The translations under genes were made by a program, and so were the position numbers. A DNA stretch of 64,000 nucleotides from Saccharomonospora marina XMU15 (GTDB lineage: Bacteria; Actinomycetota; Actinomycetes; Mycobacteriales; Pseudonocardiaceae), in NCBI RefSeq assembly GCF_000244955.1, contig NZ_CM001439.1, positions 2,508,628-2,572,627 on the forward strand, given 5' to 3'. The notes beneath the pieces were generated by a model. The model made no database searches, had not been told where the DNA came from, and saw nothing but the letters and a program-made list of their open reading frames with translations. Below, in pieces: positions 34,572-43,111 of this stretch (the first letter of the stretch is position 1; each line of letters starts with the position of its first letter).

Positions 34572-35999
34572 TCAGAAGCCGAGTACCCGCCGGATTTCCT
34601 GGGTGTGCCTTCGCGAGACCGGGATGAACTCCGGTGCGCGCGGATCGGTGATCAGCAGCAGCTCTCCCTTGATTCCGCGTTCGAGTTCGGTCACCCGGCG
34701 CAGGTTGACCAGGAAGCGCCGATGCACCCGATGGAAGCCGAACGGGGTCAGCTCCCGTTCGATGTTGTCGAGGCCCCGCGTGGCGGCCTGGACCTTGCCG
34801 CGGTCGGTGCTCAGCCATACCGTGTTGCGGTCGGCTTCGGCGTACCTGATCTCCGAAGGGGCCAGTACGATGATCCGCTCGTTTCGGACACCGACGACAC
34901 GTTGGGGTGTCGGGGCCGCGCGGGCGGTGGGTGGTTGCTCGTCGTACTCGTCGCCGTCCTGAGAGCCGAACTCGCAGAGAAAGCCCACGAGACGGCTCCC
35001 GGCGCAGACCGGCTTGAAGCTCACCGGTACCACGGCGTCGGCTGTGCTCTCCACCAGCCGAGCACACCCTGCCCACTGCTGAGTGGCCGCCGATCGCTTC
35101 GTGGCCCAGCGCACCACCTCGGGCAGGTCCGGAATGTCCGGTGTCCACCGAGTCATCACGTCGACCATGGGCCTACCATGTGGCACGCCGAGGATCGCCT
35201 GCGCGGTGTCGTCCGCCACGACGACGCGGCCGCCGAGGTCCAAAGCCGCGAACACCCCGCTTCTACGGGAGCTGACCTCGGCGAATTCCCGGACGATGAC
35301 CTCGCCTTCTCGCAGCGCCCGCCGCTCGATCTCCGATTCCACACCCGCGGCCGTGTCCTTCAGCCAGTTGATGAGCTGGCCCGGGATCTCTCCTGACCAG
35401 CGCGACACGTTCAGCATCGCGACCGGCAGGCCGGTGACCAGGTCGCGGATGGCGACACCCGCGCAGGCCCACTGGTGGAAACCCTCGCACCAGTGCTCGG
35501 GCCCGGTGACCGTGACCGGCCCCGTCACCTCCAGTGCCGTGCCCATCCCGTTGGTGCCCGTGGTTCGCTCGTCCCACACCGACCACGGGGCCAGGTTGCT
35601 GTCGTCAGCGCGGGCGCGCACCGCAGGGTCGCCCCACGAGGCGAGCACACGCCCCGCACCGTCGGTCACGGCTATCAGGGCCTGCTCGCGGTCCAGCCGC
35701 TCGCCCGCCACTGCGGCGATGCCGCCGAGTTTGGTGAGCAACACGTCGTGATCGAGCCGGTGGTCGGTGTGATCGGAGGCCGCCGGAGCGGACTGCAGAC
35801 CCGGGTCGACCTCGTAGGTGTCGCGGCACCGTTGCCACGAGGCCAGGATCTCCGGCCTGACGTTGGTCACCGCGGTTTCGCCCGAGGCGAACCGTTCCCA
35901 TGCGCGCGCGACGGCGCGGTGGTTGCCCTGGAGGGCGCCGGTCGTTCTGCGGGTGCGGCGACTCGCTGCTGTGCCAGTAGCCACGGGGGAGTCCGTCAT
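34572..35999 (-). CDS. AcoR-N-terminal (GAF) regulator with C-terminal LytTR DNA-binding domain
   Basis: A 475-residue regulator of unusual build. Residues 45-70 (VRPEILASWQRCRDTYEVDPG) are the AcoR-family N-terminal signature, followed by a GAF domain with GTNGMGTALEV and FHQWACAGVAIRD (about 85-215), then a PAS-like part (FAALDLGGRVVVADD). Instead of an AAA+ and Fis domain, the C-terminus (about 365-475) is LytTR: IRYAEADRNTVWLST, ELTPFGFHRVHRRFLVNLRRV. It should bind DNA directly as a LytTR activator. Probably controls the downstream pqqB or the divergent region. It starts with an ATG near 36 kb and a GGAGG-type site. Confidence 0.88.
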   Translation of the reverse strand: MTDSPVATGTAASRRTRRTTGALQGNHRAVARAWERFASGETAVTNVRPEILASWQRCRDTYEVDPGLQSAPAASDHTDHRLDHDVLLTKLGGIAAVAGERLDREQALIAVTDGAGRVLASWGDPAVRARADDSNLAPWSVWDERTTGTNGMGTALEVTGPVTVTGPEHWCEGFHQWACAGVAIRDLVTGLPVAMLNVSRWSGEIPGQLINWLKDTAAGVESEIERRALREGEVIVREFAEVSSRRSGVFAALDLGGRVVVADDTAQAILGVPHGRPMVDVMTRWTPDIPDLPEVVRWATKRSAATQQWAGCARLVESTADAVVPVSFKPVCAGSRLVGFLCEFGSQDGDEYDEQPPTARAAPTPQRVVGVRNERIIVLAPSEIRYAEADRNTVWLSTDRGKVQAATRGLDNIERELTPFGFHRVHRRFLVNLRRVTELERGIKGELLLITDPRAPEFIPVSRRHTQEIRRVLGF

Positions 36000-36193
36000 C
36001 CGACCTCCTTGTCGTGGGACGCCATCGACCGCGCCAAATCCCGCCCGGTGACCGCGGTCTTACGTTAACTCGTGACAAGCGTCCTGCTCAATCGGCCGAA
36101 ACGGGAAACTCCGACCTACCGGTGGGTAATGTCGAATATCCAATGTGGATTTGCTGTGGAAATGGGTTTGCTCGCCGATGTCAGGCTTGGTTG

Positions 36194-36900
36194 ATGACCT
36201 GGAATGATGCCTTCGCCGAGCACTACCCGAAGTGGTCCGTGCACATGACGGCCGACGTGGCCTGGTATGTCGACCTCGCCCTGGAGGCCGACGGGCCGCT
36301 GGTCGAGTTGGCGGTCGGCGACGGTCGCGTGGCGATACCGGTCGCCCGGGCCACCGGCAGAAGCGTGATCGGGATCGACTCCTCCCCGACGATGTTGCGA
36401 CGAGCCTGCGTCGCCGGCGCGAAAGCAGGCGTACGGCTGGAACTTCGCGTGAGCGACATGCGTGACCTGCGACTGGAGCAGCCTGCGGCGTTGATCTACT
36501 GTCCCGACCGGGCGCTGCAGCATCTGCCGACCTGGCGCGACCGGCGCCGCAGGTTCGAACGCGTCGCGGCCGGTCTCGCACCGAATGGCCGATTTGCCTG
36601 GATGCCTTCGTGTTCGATCACCACCCGGCTGCCCGAGCCGACGGTGAGCGACGCGATGACCCGGTGCCACACATGTTGCGCTGTTCGAAGGCGGACAACC
36701 GGGTGGACATCGTCCGCGACGACGGGGCGGTCAGTTCGCTGTGGTGGGCGACCCGTAACGAGTGGCTCGGACTCCTTGACACCGCGGGCCTGGGACTCGA
36801 GGCGCTCTACGGCGGGTTCGCGCGGGAACCGTTCACCGACGACAGCCGCGAGTACGTCTTCGTGGCGCGACGCCCGAATCGGGACATGGGCGCTGGCTGA
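36194..36900 (+). pseudogene. SAM-dependent methyltransferase, frameshifted
   Basis: The first frame (from ATG 36194) encodes MTWNDAFAEHYPKWSVHM, the SAM-binding VELAVGDGRVAIPVARATG (about 36-54) and LIYCPDRALQHLPTW, then loses homology after NGRFAW. The adjacent frame continues it with AFVFDHHPAARADG, SSLWWATRNEWLGLL and DDSREYVFVARRPN to a stop at 36900. One base appears to be missing near 36600-36604 (TGG-ATG-CC would need an extra base to read W-x-A-F). Either the gene is dead or the base is a sequencing error; no other damage is visible, so the event is recent. Divergent from the LytTR regulator. Confidence 0.82.
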
Positions 36901-36938
36901 ACGGGAACGGGAACGGGGACAGGCAGAAGGAACGGGGA

Positions 36939-37009
36939 ACTCGCGGACGTGAACGGGGGACTCGCGGACGTGAACGGGGGACTCGCGGACGTGAACGGGG
37001 GACTCGCGG
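36939..37009. repeat. 21-base tandem direct repeat, three full copies plus partials
   Basis: Unit ACTCGCGGACGTGAACGGGGG is present exactly at 36939-36959, 36960-36980 and 36981-37001, with a partial copy after (37002-37009) and a diverged part before it. To the left is a shorter run of GAACGG-type hexamers. Being a multiple of three, it leaves frames open on both strands, but I see no gene here. Just downstream is the palindrome at 37056. Confidence 0.95.
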
Positions 37010-37055
37010 CGTAGGGGTGGCGAGTCATTTGTCGCGAATTCCTCGGAAATTGCTG

Positions 37056-37079
37056 CCTCGTCTCAGAAATGAGACGAGG
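37056..37079. promoter_or_regulatory. Perfect 10-base-arm palindrome upstream of the CocE-hydrolase operon
   Basis: CCTCGTCTCA and TGAGACGAGG are exact reverse complements around GAAA. It is 65 bases before the hydrolase ATG, the place of an activator or repressor site; as RNA it would be a GNRA-capped hairpin. The AcoR-like regulator that ends this operon (39978-41744) is the nearest candidate ligand. No T-run follows, so it is not a typical terminator of the methyltransferase pseudogene. Confidence 0.65.
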
Positions 37080-37144
37080 GTGGTGCCGTCGCGGTCGTAG
37101 CGTGCGTTCGAAAGACACCCACGGGAAAGGCGACGCAGCAGGCG

Positions 37145-38848
37145 ATGACCGCGACGAGGCAAGACCCGCACGCCCGAATGCTGGAACAGGTCGAGGCGCC
37201 CATGCGGGACGGCGTCCAGCTGTCAGGGACGCTGTACCGCGCGACCGCGGAGCCGCGCCCGGTGCTGTTGGTGCGCACACCCTACAGCGAGCCGATGTCG
37301 CGGTCGCTGCCGGTCCTTCCCGCGCTCGACTCCGGTTTCGCCGTGCTGGTGCAAAGCTGCCGAGGTACCGGCCGCTCCGGAGGAAAGCTGCGCACGTTCG
37401 AAAGCGAGGAAGCCGACGGATTGGACACCGTCGAATGGTTGCGGCGGCAGCCGTGGTGCGACGGCAGGGTCGCCATGTTCGGAATGTCCTATCTGGGCAT
37501 GACGCAGCTCGCGATCGCGGGTCATCGACCCGACGGCCTTGTCGCCATCGCGCCCACGGTCACACCCGACGACTACCGTGACGGCCTGGTGTACCGGCAG
37601 GGCGCCTTTCAACTCGGTCAGGCTCTCGGCTGGCACCTGCTGAAGGCGGCACAGTCGTTGGGTGACGCGGCGGCTCGTGGCGAGGACGTGCGTGCGGAAC
37701 TGGCGCGGCTGGGCGAGTTGGCGGCCGACACCGAAGCCGCCTGTCGAAAGCTACCGCTGTCCGACCGGCCGGGCATCGTCGATGTCCTGCCGAGCTGGCG
37801 GGCCTGGCTGGAACGTGAGAACGACTCCGGTTACTGGCACGACCTCAGCTACGCCCACCGCCGCGCGGCCGTGAGCGTTCCCGGCCTGCACGTCGGCGGC
37901 TGGTTCGATCTCTTCCTGCGGGGAACGCTGGACAACTACACCACACTGGCCGGCTCGGGCACCGCGAACCAGCACCTGATCGTGGGTCCGTGGTCGCACG
38001 CCGACCAGTCCGGCATCGCGGGAGAGGTGTACTACCACGGCGGCAGCGCGCAGGCCGCGCGCCTGGAGGAACAGCAGTTGCGCTTCCTGCGTGACAGCGT
38101 GTCCGAGTCGCCCACCTCGCTGCCACCGGTGCTGATCTACGTCATGGGCGCCGACCGCTGGCGCACCGAGAACGAATGGCCGCCGGCCCGCACCGAATGG
38201 CAGACCTGGTACCTGGCAGCACACGGCACGCTGAGCCGCGAACTGCCCGCCGCCGGGACGGCGCGGTACCGCCACGACCCGCACGATCCGGTGCCCACCG
38301 TCGGTGGCGCCATCCTCATGGCGGGCAGCCCGGACGGCGGGCTCGACTACCAGCCGGGCTCCCGCGACCAGCGCGGCCTCGACGGCCGGGCCGACATCCT
38401 GCGGTTCAGCAGTGCAGTGCTCACCGAAGACGTCGAGGTCACCGGACCGCTGCGGGTCCGGCTGTTCGCGGCCACCTCCGCGAACGACACCGATTTCACC
38501 GCCAAGCTCGTCGACATCCACCCCGACGGCCGCGCCATGGGTATCGCCGACGGCATCGTGCGCGCCCGCTACCGCGCCGGGATGGACTCACCGATGCCGG
38601 TCGTGCCCGGCGAGACAACCGAGTACACCATCGACCTCGGTGCCACCAGCCAGGTTTTCAAAGCCGGGCACCGCATCCGCGTCGACATCGCCAGCTCCAA
38701 CTTCCCGTGTTTCGACCGCAACTGCGGCAGCGGCAAACCCGCGGGTCAGGTCACCGAGGCCGACTTCGTGACGGCGCGGCAGCGGATCTGCTTCGGCCCG
38801 CGACACCCCAGTGCCATCCAGCTTCCCGTCATCCCCACCGACCGCTGA
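37145..38848 (+). CDS. CocE/NonD family hydrolase (S15-type acyl esterase/peptidase)
   Basis: A 567-residue serine hydrolase of the Xaa-Pro dipeptidyl-peptidase/cocaine esterase family. The nucleophile elbow GMSYLGMTQL (Ser near residue 118), oxyanion-side VLVQSCRGTGRSGG, the Asp region around GLHVGGWFDLFLRG and the His in IVGPWSHADQSG form the expected triad. The C-terminal jelly-roll (VEVTGPLRVRLFAATSANDTDFTAKLVDIHPDG) is the X-Pro C domain. It cleaves esters or amides. First gene of an operon with an LLM flavin enzyme and an AcoR-like regulator. Confidence 0.92.
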   Translation: MTATRQDPHARMLEQVEAPMRDGVQLSGTLYRATAEPRPVLLVRTPYSEPMSRSLPVLPALDSGFAVLVQSCRGTGRSGGKLRTFESEEADGLDTVEWLRRQPWCDGRVAMFGMSYLGMTQLAIAGHRPDGLVAIAPTVTPDDYRDGLVYRQGAFQLGQALGWHLLKAAQSLGDAAARGEDVRAELARLGELAADTEAACRKLPLSDRPGIVDVLPSWRAWLERENDSGYWHDLSYAHRRAAVSVPGLHVGGWFDLFLRGTLDNYTTLAGSGTANQHLIVGPWSHADQSGIAGEVYYHGGSAQAARLEEQQLRFLRDSVSESPTSLPPVLIYVMGADRWRTENEWPPARTEWQTWYLAAHGTLSRELPAAGTARYRHDPHDPVPTVGGAILMAGSPDGGLDYQPGSRDQRGLDGRADILRFSSAVLTEDVEVTGPLRVRLFAATSANDTDFTAKLVDIHPDGRAMGIADGIVRARYRAGMDSPMPVVPGETTEYTIDLGATSQVFKAGHRIRVDIASSNFPCFDRNCGSGKPAGQVTEADFVTARQRICFGPRHPSAIQLPVIPTDR

Positions 38849-38862
38849 GGAAAGGCTCACCC

Positions 38863-39951
38863 TTGCTGCACATCGGTATCAATCTCGGCTTCGCCGCTCA
38901 CCCGGAGCTCAGCGACGGGGACATGTACCACAGCGAACTCGATCTGGCGGTGCGAGCGGAGACCCTCGGCTACGACAGTGTCTGGCTGGTCGAGCACCAC
39001 TTCACCGACTACTCGCTGTGCCCGGACAACCTGCTGCTGCTGGCGCATCTGGCGGCCCGCACCTCCCGCATCAAGCTGGGCACGGCCGCGGTCATCCTGC
39101 CGTGGAACAGCCCGCTGCGCGTGGCCGAGAAGGCACTGATGGTCGACGTCGTGTCGAGGGGGAGGCTGCTGCTCGGCATCGGTCGAGGCCTGTCGCGCAG
39201 GGAGTACGAACCCTTCCGCATCCCGCTGGAGGAGACCAGGGACCGGTTCGACGAGGCCGCGCCGATGATCTTCGAAGCGCTGGAAACCGGTATCATCGAG
39301 GGTGCGGGGCCGTTCTACCCGCAGCCGAGTGCGCAGCTGCGGCCGCGGCCGCGCGGCAGCTTCCACGGGCGGCGCTACTGCGTGGCCGGTTCGCCGGACT
39401 CGGTGGTGATGGCGGCCAAGCTGCGCGCCAAGATGATGTCGTTCATCGTCAAGCCGGTGCCGGACCTGATGCCGACGTTCAACCGATACCGGGAGCTGTA
39501 CGAGACCGAGCACGGCGAACTCGCCCCTCCCATCGCCCTCAACGTCAACATGTACTGCCACTCCGACGACGAGCTGGCACGGCAGCGGCACTTCGAGTAC
39601 GTGAACCGCTTCTTCATGTCCAACGTCGAGCACTACGAGATGGCGGGGGAGCACTTCGCGGCCATCAGGGGCCACGAGCGGTACGCCGCCAACGCCGCCT
39701 ACTTCCGTGAGATCGGCCTGGAGAAGGCCGCAGACAACTACGCCGCCACCGCGTTGTGGGGCAACCCGAAGCGCATTCTCGGCCAGATCGAGGCCATCCG
39801 CGACGTGCTGGGAGACTTCGAGCTCACCCTGGCTCCCTCGTTCGGTGGGATGCCGTACGACCAGGCCAGTGCCAGCCTCGAGCTGTTCGCCCGCGAGGTG
39901 CTGCCCAAGGCTCGGGGCCTGCGGGGCAAACCGGTCGCCGTCACGGCGTGA
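38863..39951 (+). CDS. LLM-class flavin-dependent oxidoreductase (luciferase-like)
   Basis: A 362-residue bacterial-luciferase-fold monooxygenase. Typical are the first strand LHIGINLGFAAHPELSDGDMYHSELDLAVRAETLGYDSVWLVEHHF, RTSRIKLGTAAVILPWNSPLRVAEKALMVDVVSRGRLLLGIGRGL and the long C-terminal half. It oxidises an organic substrate with FMNH2 (or F420) and oxygen. TTG at 38863 is the likely start, with GAGGAAAGG 9 bases upstream, directly after the hydrolase stop. With the hydrolase it may open and oxidise the same ester-containing compound. Confidence 0.9.
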   Translation: MLHIGINLGFAAHPELSDGDMYHSELDLAVRAETLGYDSVWLVEHHFTDYSLCPDNLLLLAHLAARTSRIKLGTAAVILPWNSPLRVAEKALMVDVVSRGRLLLGIGRGLSRREYEPFRIPLEETRDRFDEAAPMIFEALETGIIEGAGPFYPQPSAQLRPRPRGSFHGRRYCVAGSPDSVVMAAKLRAKMMSFIVKPVPDLMPTFNRYRELYETEHGELAPPIALNVNMYCHSDDELARQRHFEYVNRFFMSNVEHYEMAGEHFAAIRGHERYAANAAYFREIGLEKAADNYAATALWGNPKRILGQIEAIRDVLGDFELTLAPSFGGMPYDQASASLELFAREVLPKARGLRGKPVAVTA

Positions 39952-39977
39952 GTGCCTGCCTCGACGAAGGGCCTGCG

Positions 39978-41744
39978 ATGACAGCGCACCAGCCGCCGCG
40001 CACCACGGCGGAGTGGGACCGCGTGCGCGAGGTGAAGCGGCGCGTGCTGAGCGGTGATCCGTTCGCTGTGGAGCCCGCCGACCACCCCGAGGTTCGGCCG
40101 GAGATCGTGGCCTCGTGGCGGCGCTCGATGCTCGCCGGGGTCGACCCCGAGGCGCGGCATTACGACGTCGCCGAGGAGTTCCACCCCGGTACGCGGCTCG
40201 GCGCCGTCGCACAACCGATCATGAACCGGCTGAAGGACGAGATCTGCGACCTCAGCTGCTGGGGGTTCCTCGCCGACCGGTCCTGCAGGCTGCTCACCGT
40301 CGTGGTGGGCGACTTCCCGCAGGCCGCTCGGGTGCACCGGCAGAACCTGCGGCCCGGTATGTGCTTCGCCGAGGAGGTGATGGGCACCAACGGGATGGGC
40401 TGCGCCCACGAGACACAGCGGGCGTTCCTCATCTCCGGGTCCGAGCACTTCCGAAGCGACGCCGAGATCCTCACCACCACCGGCGTGATCATCCGCGACC
40501 CGCTGACCAAGCGGTACGTCGGCACGCTGGGTGCGCACTGTCTTCGCGAGTACGGCACCACCGCGCTGCTGCCGCTCGTGGTGGAGATCGGCCGTTCGAT
40601 CGAGACGCAACTGCTGGAAAGCCGTTCCCATGGCGAGCGGGAGTTCTTCGACGCGTTCACTTCCGCGCGGCGCCGCAACCGTGCGCCGGTGGTCGGGGTG
40701 AGCAGGCAGCTGTGTGTGGTGAGCACCCGGGCGCGTGCGCTGGTGCACGAGGCCGACGAGGAGATGCTGCGTCGTCTCGCCGGCGAAGCGGGCTCGGGCA
40801 CCAGCACCGTGCGCAGCAGCCTCAGTTCCGGTGTGACGGTGACGATCCGGATACATCCGGTGCCGCAACCCAAGGGGGAGTTCGCCGCGATCCTGGTGTT
40901 GCACCCGGTGGGGGAGCACACCACGGCGGGCGGTGACGAGAGCCGGATCAGCGGGGAGCCGCCCGCCGATTTCCGGGCCGCGATGTACCGTGCGGTGCGG
41001 CAGTGCCGCTCCACGTTGCTGACCGGCGAGCGTGGTTGCGGCAAGCGGCACGAGGCACTAGCCGCGCTGAGGGAGGTCGCGCACCCCGATGACATCGTGG
41101 AACTCGACGGTGCTCACGCGCGGCTGGACCCGAACGGTTGGCTGCGCCGGCTCGCCGACGCCCTGCGGGCAGCCCAGGCTGCCGTGCTGCTGGTACACGT
41201 CACGGACCTGCCGCCCGAACTCGCGAGTCCGGTGGCCTCGCTGGTGCGTGACAGCCGGGTTCGGCTGATCGCGACGGCTCGCGAAGGCGAGGTACAGGAC
41301 CGGGCCACGCTGCTGGTGCGAGAGAGCTTCCCGGTGTTGCTGACCGTGCCGCCGCTGCGGGACCGGCGCGAGGAGTTCGCCACGCTGTGCGCGAGCCTGC
41401 TGGCGCAGGCCACCGAGCCGGGCGAACAACCGCCGAAACTGACCCGGCGTGCGGTGGCCGCGCTGGCGGCGGGAGACTGGCCGGGAAACCTCCGGCAACT
41501 GTCGCAAGTGCTCAGTAGCGCGCGAGTCCGCGTGGACGGCCCGATGATCGATCTGGCGGACCTGCCCTCGCACCATCACCGGCGCCAGCAGGCACACCCG
41601 CTGGACGAGGTGCGAAACGCCGAGCGACGCGTGCTGCTCGCCGCGCTCAGGGAAGCGGGAGGAGACCGTGCCGCGGCCGCCCGCAAACTGGGCATCTCGC
41701 GCGCCACCGTCTACCGCAAGCTCAAGCGGTACGAGTCGCACTGA
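39978..41744 (+). CDS. AcoR-like activator with degenerate AAA domain and Fis-type HTH
   Basis: A 588-residue regulator of the acetoin-catabolism activator (AcoR) type. N-terminus RPEIVASWRRSMLAGVDPE (43-61), GAF domain with FAEEVMGTNGMGCAHET (about 130-146), a degenerate AAA+ domain (TLLTGERGCGKR, Walker A with Lys but Arg for Ser/Thr; RRAVAALAAGDWPGNLRQL) that has no GAFTGA sigma-54 loop, and a C-terminal Fis-like HTH (AAARKLGISRATVYRKLKRY). Actinobacteria lack sigma-54, so it must work differently from classical enhancer-binding proteins. Likely controls this operon, perhaps through the palindrome at 37056. Confidence 0.88.
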   Translation: MTAHQPPRTTAEWDRVREVKRRVLSGDPFAVEPADHPEVRPEIVASWRRSMLAGVDPEARHYDVAEEFHPGTRLGAVAQPIMNRLKDEICDLSCWGFLADRSCRLLTVVVGDFPQAARVHRQNLRPGMCFAEEVMGTNGMGCAHETQRAFLISGSEHFRSDAEILTTTGVIIRDPLTKRYVGTLGAHCLREYGTTALLPLVVEIGRSIETQLLESRSHGEREFFDAFTSARRRNRAPVVGVSRQLCVVSTRARALVHEADEEMLRRLAGEAGSGTSTVRSSLSSGVTVTIRIHPVPQPKGEFAAILVLHPVGEHTTAGGDESRISGEPPADFRAAMYRAVRQCRSTLLTGERGCGKRHEALAALREVAHPDDIVELDGAHARLDPNGWLRRLADALRAAQAAVLLVHVTDLPPELASPVASLVRDSRVRLIATAREGEVQDRATLLVRESFPVLLTVPPLRDRREEFATLCASLLAQATEPGEQPPKLTRRAVAALAAGDWPGNLRQLSQVLSSARVRVDGPMIDLADLPSHHHRRQQAHPLDEVRNAERRVLLAALREAGGDRAAAARKLGISRATVYRKLKRYESH

Positions 41745-42011
41745 CGGCTGTTCACGACTCCGCCGCTCCCAAACGAAGCCCGGTGCTATACCACGGTAAC
41801 CGAGCGGCGTGTTCTGGTTCGGCAAGCGGAGGAGCTGTCGGGTTGATCACTTGTGCCGGGGACTGTCGGCAGGAACCGGGTCGGCCGGGCCCGCGTTGTC
41901 GTTGGTGTGGACAAGATCCCGGTAGCGACTCGGGTGTTTGATCCCCGCTGAACCACCCGGCACCGCGGCCAGAGGGATCGCGGCGGAACAACAGAAGGGC
42001 GAGAACCAGGC

Positions 42012-42983
42012 ATGGTCTTCAAGAAGCTGCTCGCGGCGCTGGGAGTCGGCGGCCCGTCGGTCGACACCGTGCTCCAGCACCCGCACGTGCGTCCGGGCGG
42101 GAATCTCGCCGGTGAGGTCCACATCGCCGGTGGTTCGCAGGAAGTGGTCATCGAGCACGTCGCGATCGGGCTGGTGACCGGTATCGAGATCGAGCACGGT
42201 GACCATGAAGGCCACGCCGAGGTGGAGTTCCACCGCGTCGTGGTCGGCGGCCGGTTCCCGCTCGGCGAGGGCGAGCACAAGACGATCCCGTTCGAGCTGC
42301 GGCTACCGTGGCAGACGCCGATCACCAGTGTCCACGGCGAGCGCCTGCACGGCATGGGGCTGGGGGTGCGCACCGAGTTGGCGGTGGCCAAGGTGGCGGA
42401 CAAGGGAGATCTCGACCCGATCTCGGTGGAGCCGCTGCCCGCACAGGAACGGGTGCTGGAGGCGTTCGCCCAGCTCGGTTTCCAGTTCAAGGGTGCCGAT
42501 GTGGAGCACGGTCGGCTGCACGGTGTGCACCAGGAACTGCCGTTCTTCCAGGAGATCGAGTTCTTCCCGCCCGCACAGTTCGCCGGTCGGATCAACGAGG
42601 TGGAGCTGACCTTCGTCGCGAGCCAGCACGGCATGGACGTGGTGCTGGAAGCCGACAACCGCGGCGGATTCCTCACTCCCAGCAGGGACACCTTCGGCCG
42701 GTTCCACGTCACCCACGAGGAAGCGCTGGACACCGACTGGGTCGGTCGACTGCACGGATGGCTGGAGCAGGCCGCCGAGCGACGCGGCACGATGGGCGGC
42801 CACGGTTACGGGCAGCCGTACGGCCACCACTACGACGGCGAGCACCACGGCCGCGGCTCCGGAATGGGAGGCATGGTCTCCGGTGCGGCACTCGGAGTCG
42901 GCGCCGGAATCCTCGGCGGCATGGTGGCTGGCGAGGTGATCGACGAAGTGGGCGACTTCTTCGAAGGCGACGAGGAAGGCTGA
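42012..42983 (+). CDS. Spo0M family (sporulation-control) protein
   Basis: A 323-residue protein with the Spo0M arrestin-like fold at its N-terminus: MVFKKLLAALGVGGPSVDTVL, HPHVRPGGNLAGEVHIAGGSQEVVIEHVAIGLVT, FELRLPWQTPIT and PQERVLEAFAQLGFQFKGADVEHG are standard in the family. The tail (from about 260) is Gly/His/Tyr-rich (HGYGQPYGHHYDGEHHGRG) followed by a hydrophobic glycine zipper-like segment GMVSGAALGVGAGILGGMVAGEVI, which could insert in the membrane. Spo0M is best known in bacilli; actinobacterial copies occur near stress genes. Its transcript ends at a strong hairpin 22 bases downstream. Confidence 0.9.
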   Translation: MVFKKLLAALGVGGPSVDTVLQHPHVRPGGNLAGEVHIAGGSQEVVIEHVAIGLVTGIEIEHGDHEGHAEVEFHRVVVGGRFPLGEGEHKTIPFELRLPWQTPITSVHGERLHGMGLGVRTELAVAKVADKGDLDPISVEPLPAQERVLEAFAQLGFQFKGADVEHGRLHGVHQELPFFQEIEFFPPAQFAGRINEVELTFVASQHGMDVVLEADNRGGFLTPSRDTFGRFHVTHEEALDTDWVGRLHGWLEQAAERRGTMGGHGYGQPYGHHYDGEHHGRGSGMGGMVSGAALGVGAGILGGMVAGEVIDEVGDFFEGDEEG

Positions 42984-43004
42984 CCACTTTCCGCGTGAGT
43001 CGAC

Positions 43005-43038
43005 GGTGGGTGTCGGTGGCAAGCCGCCGACACCCACC
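43005..43038 (+). terminator. Strong hairpin after the Spo0M gene
   Basis: Arms GGTGGGTGTCGG (43005-43016) and CCGACACCCACC (43027-43038) pair perfectly over a 10-base loop. It begins 22 bases after the Spo0M stop. There is no T-run, but GC-rich hairpins without U-tails are the usual intrinsic terminators in actinobacteria. Confidence 0.75.
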
Positions 43039-43111
43039 GAGACCGGACCGCGGGCGCCGGTAGGCTCGACCGGCCCGAAACGGGCCGTCGCAGGCGACAC
43101 CGGGGGGACAC

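Noticed and set aside
36001-36193. Upstream extension of the methyltransferase frame
   Set aside because: The open frame into this region encodes an Arg/Cys-rich stretch without family similarity and overlaps the divergent regulator promoter.
36939-37009. CRISPR array
   Set aside because: The repeats are directly adjacent with no spacers, and no cas genes are present.
36807-37280. Minus-strand protein with SPPFTSA heptapeptide repeats
   Set aside because: Product of the 21-base tandem repeat read in frame; it is opposite the methyltransferase and hydrolase genes and has no ribosome site.
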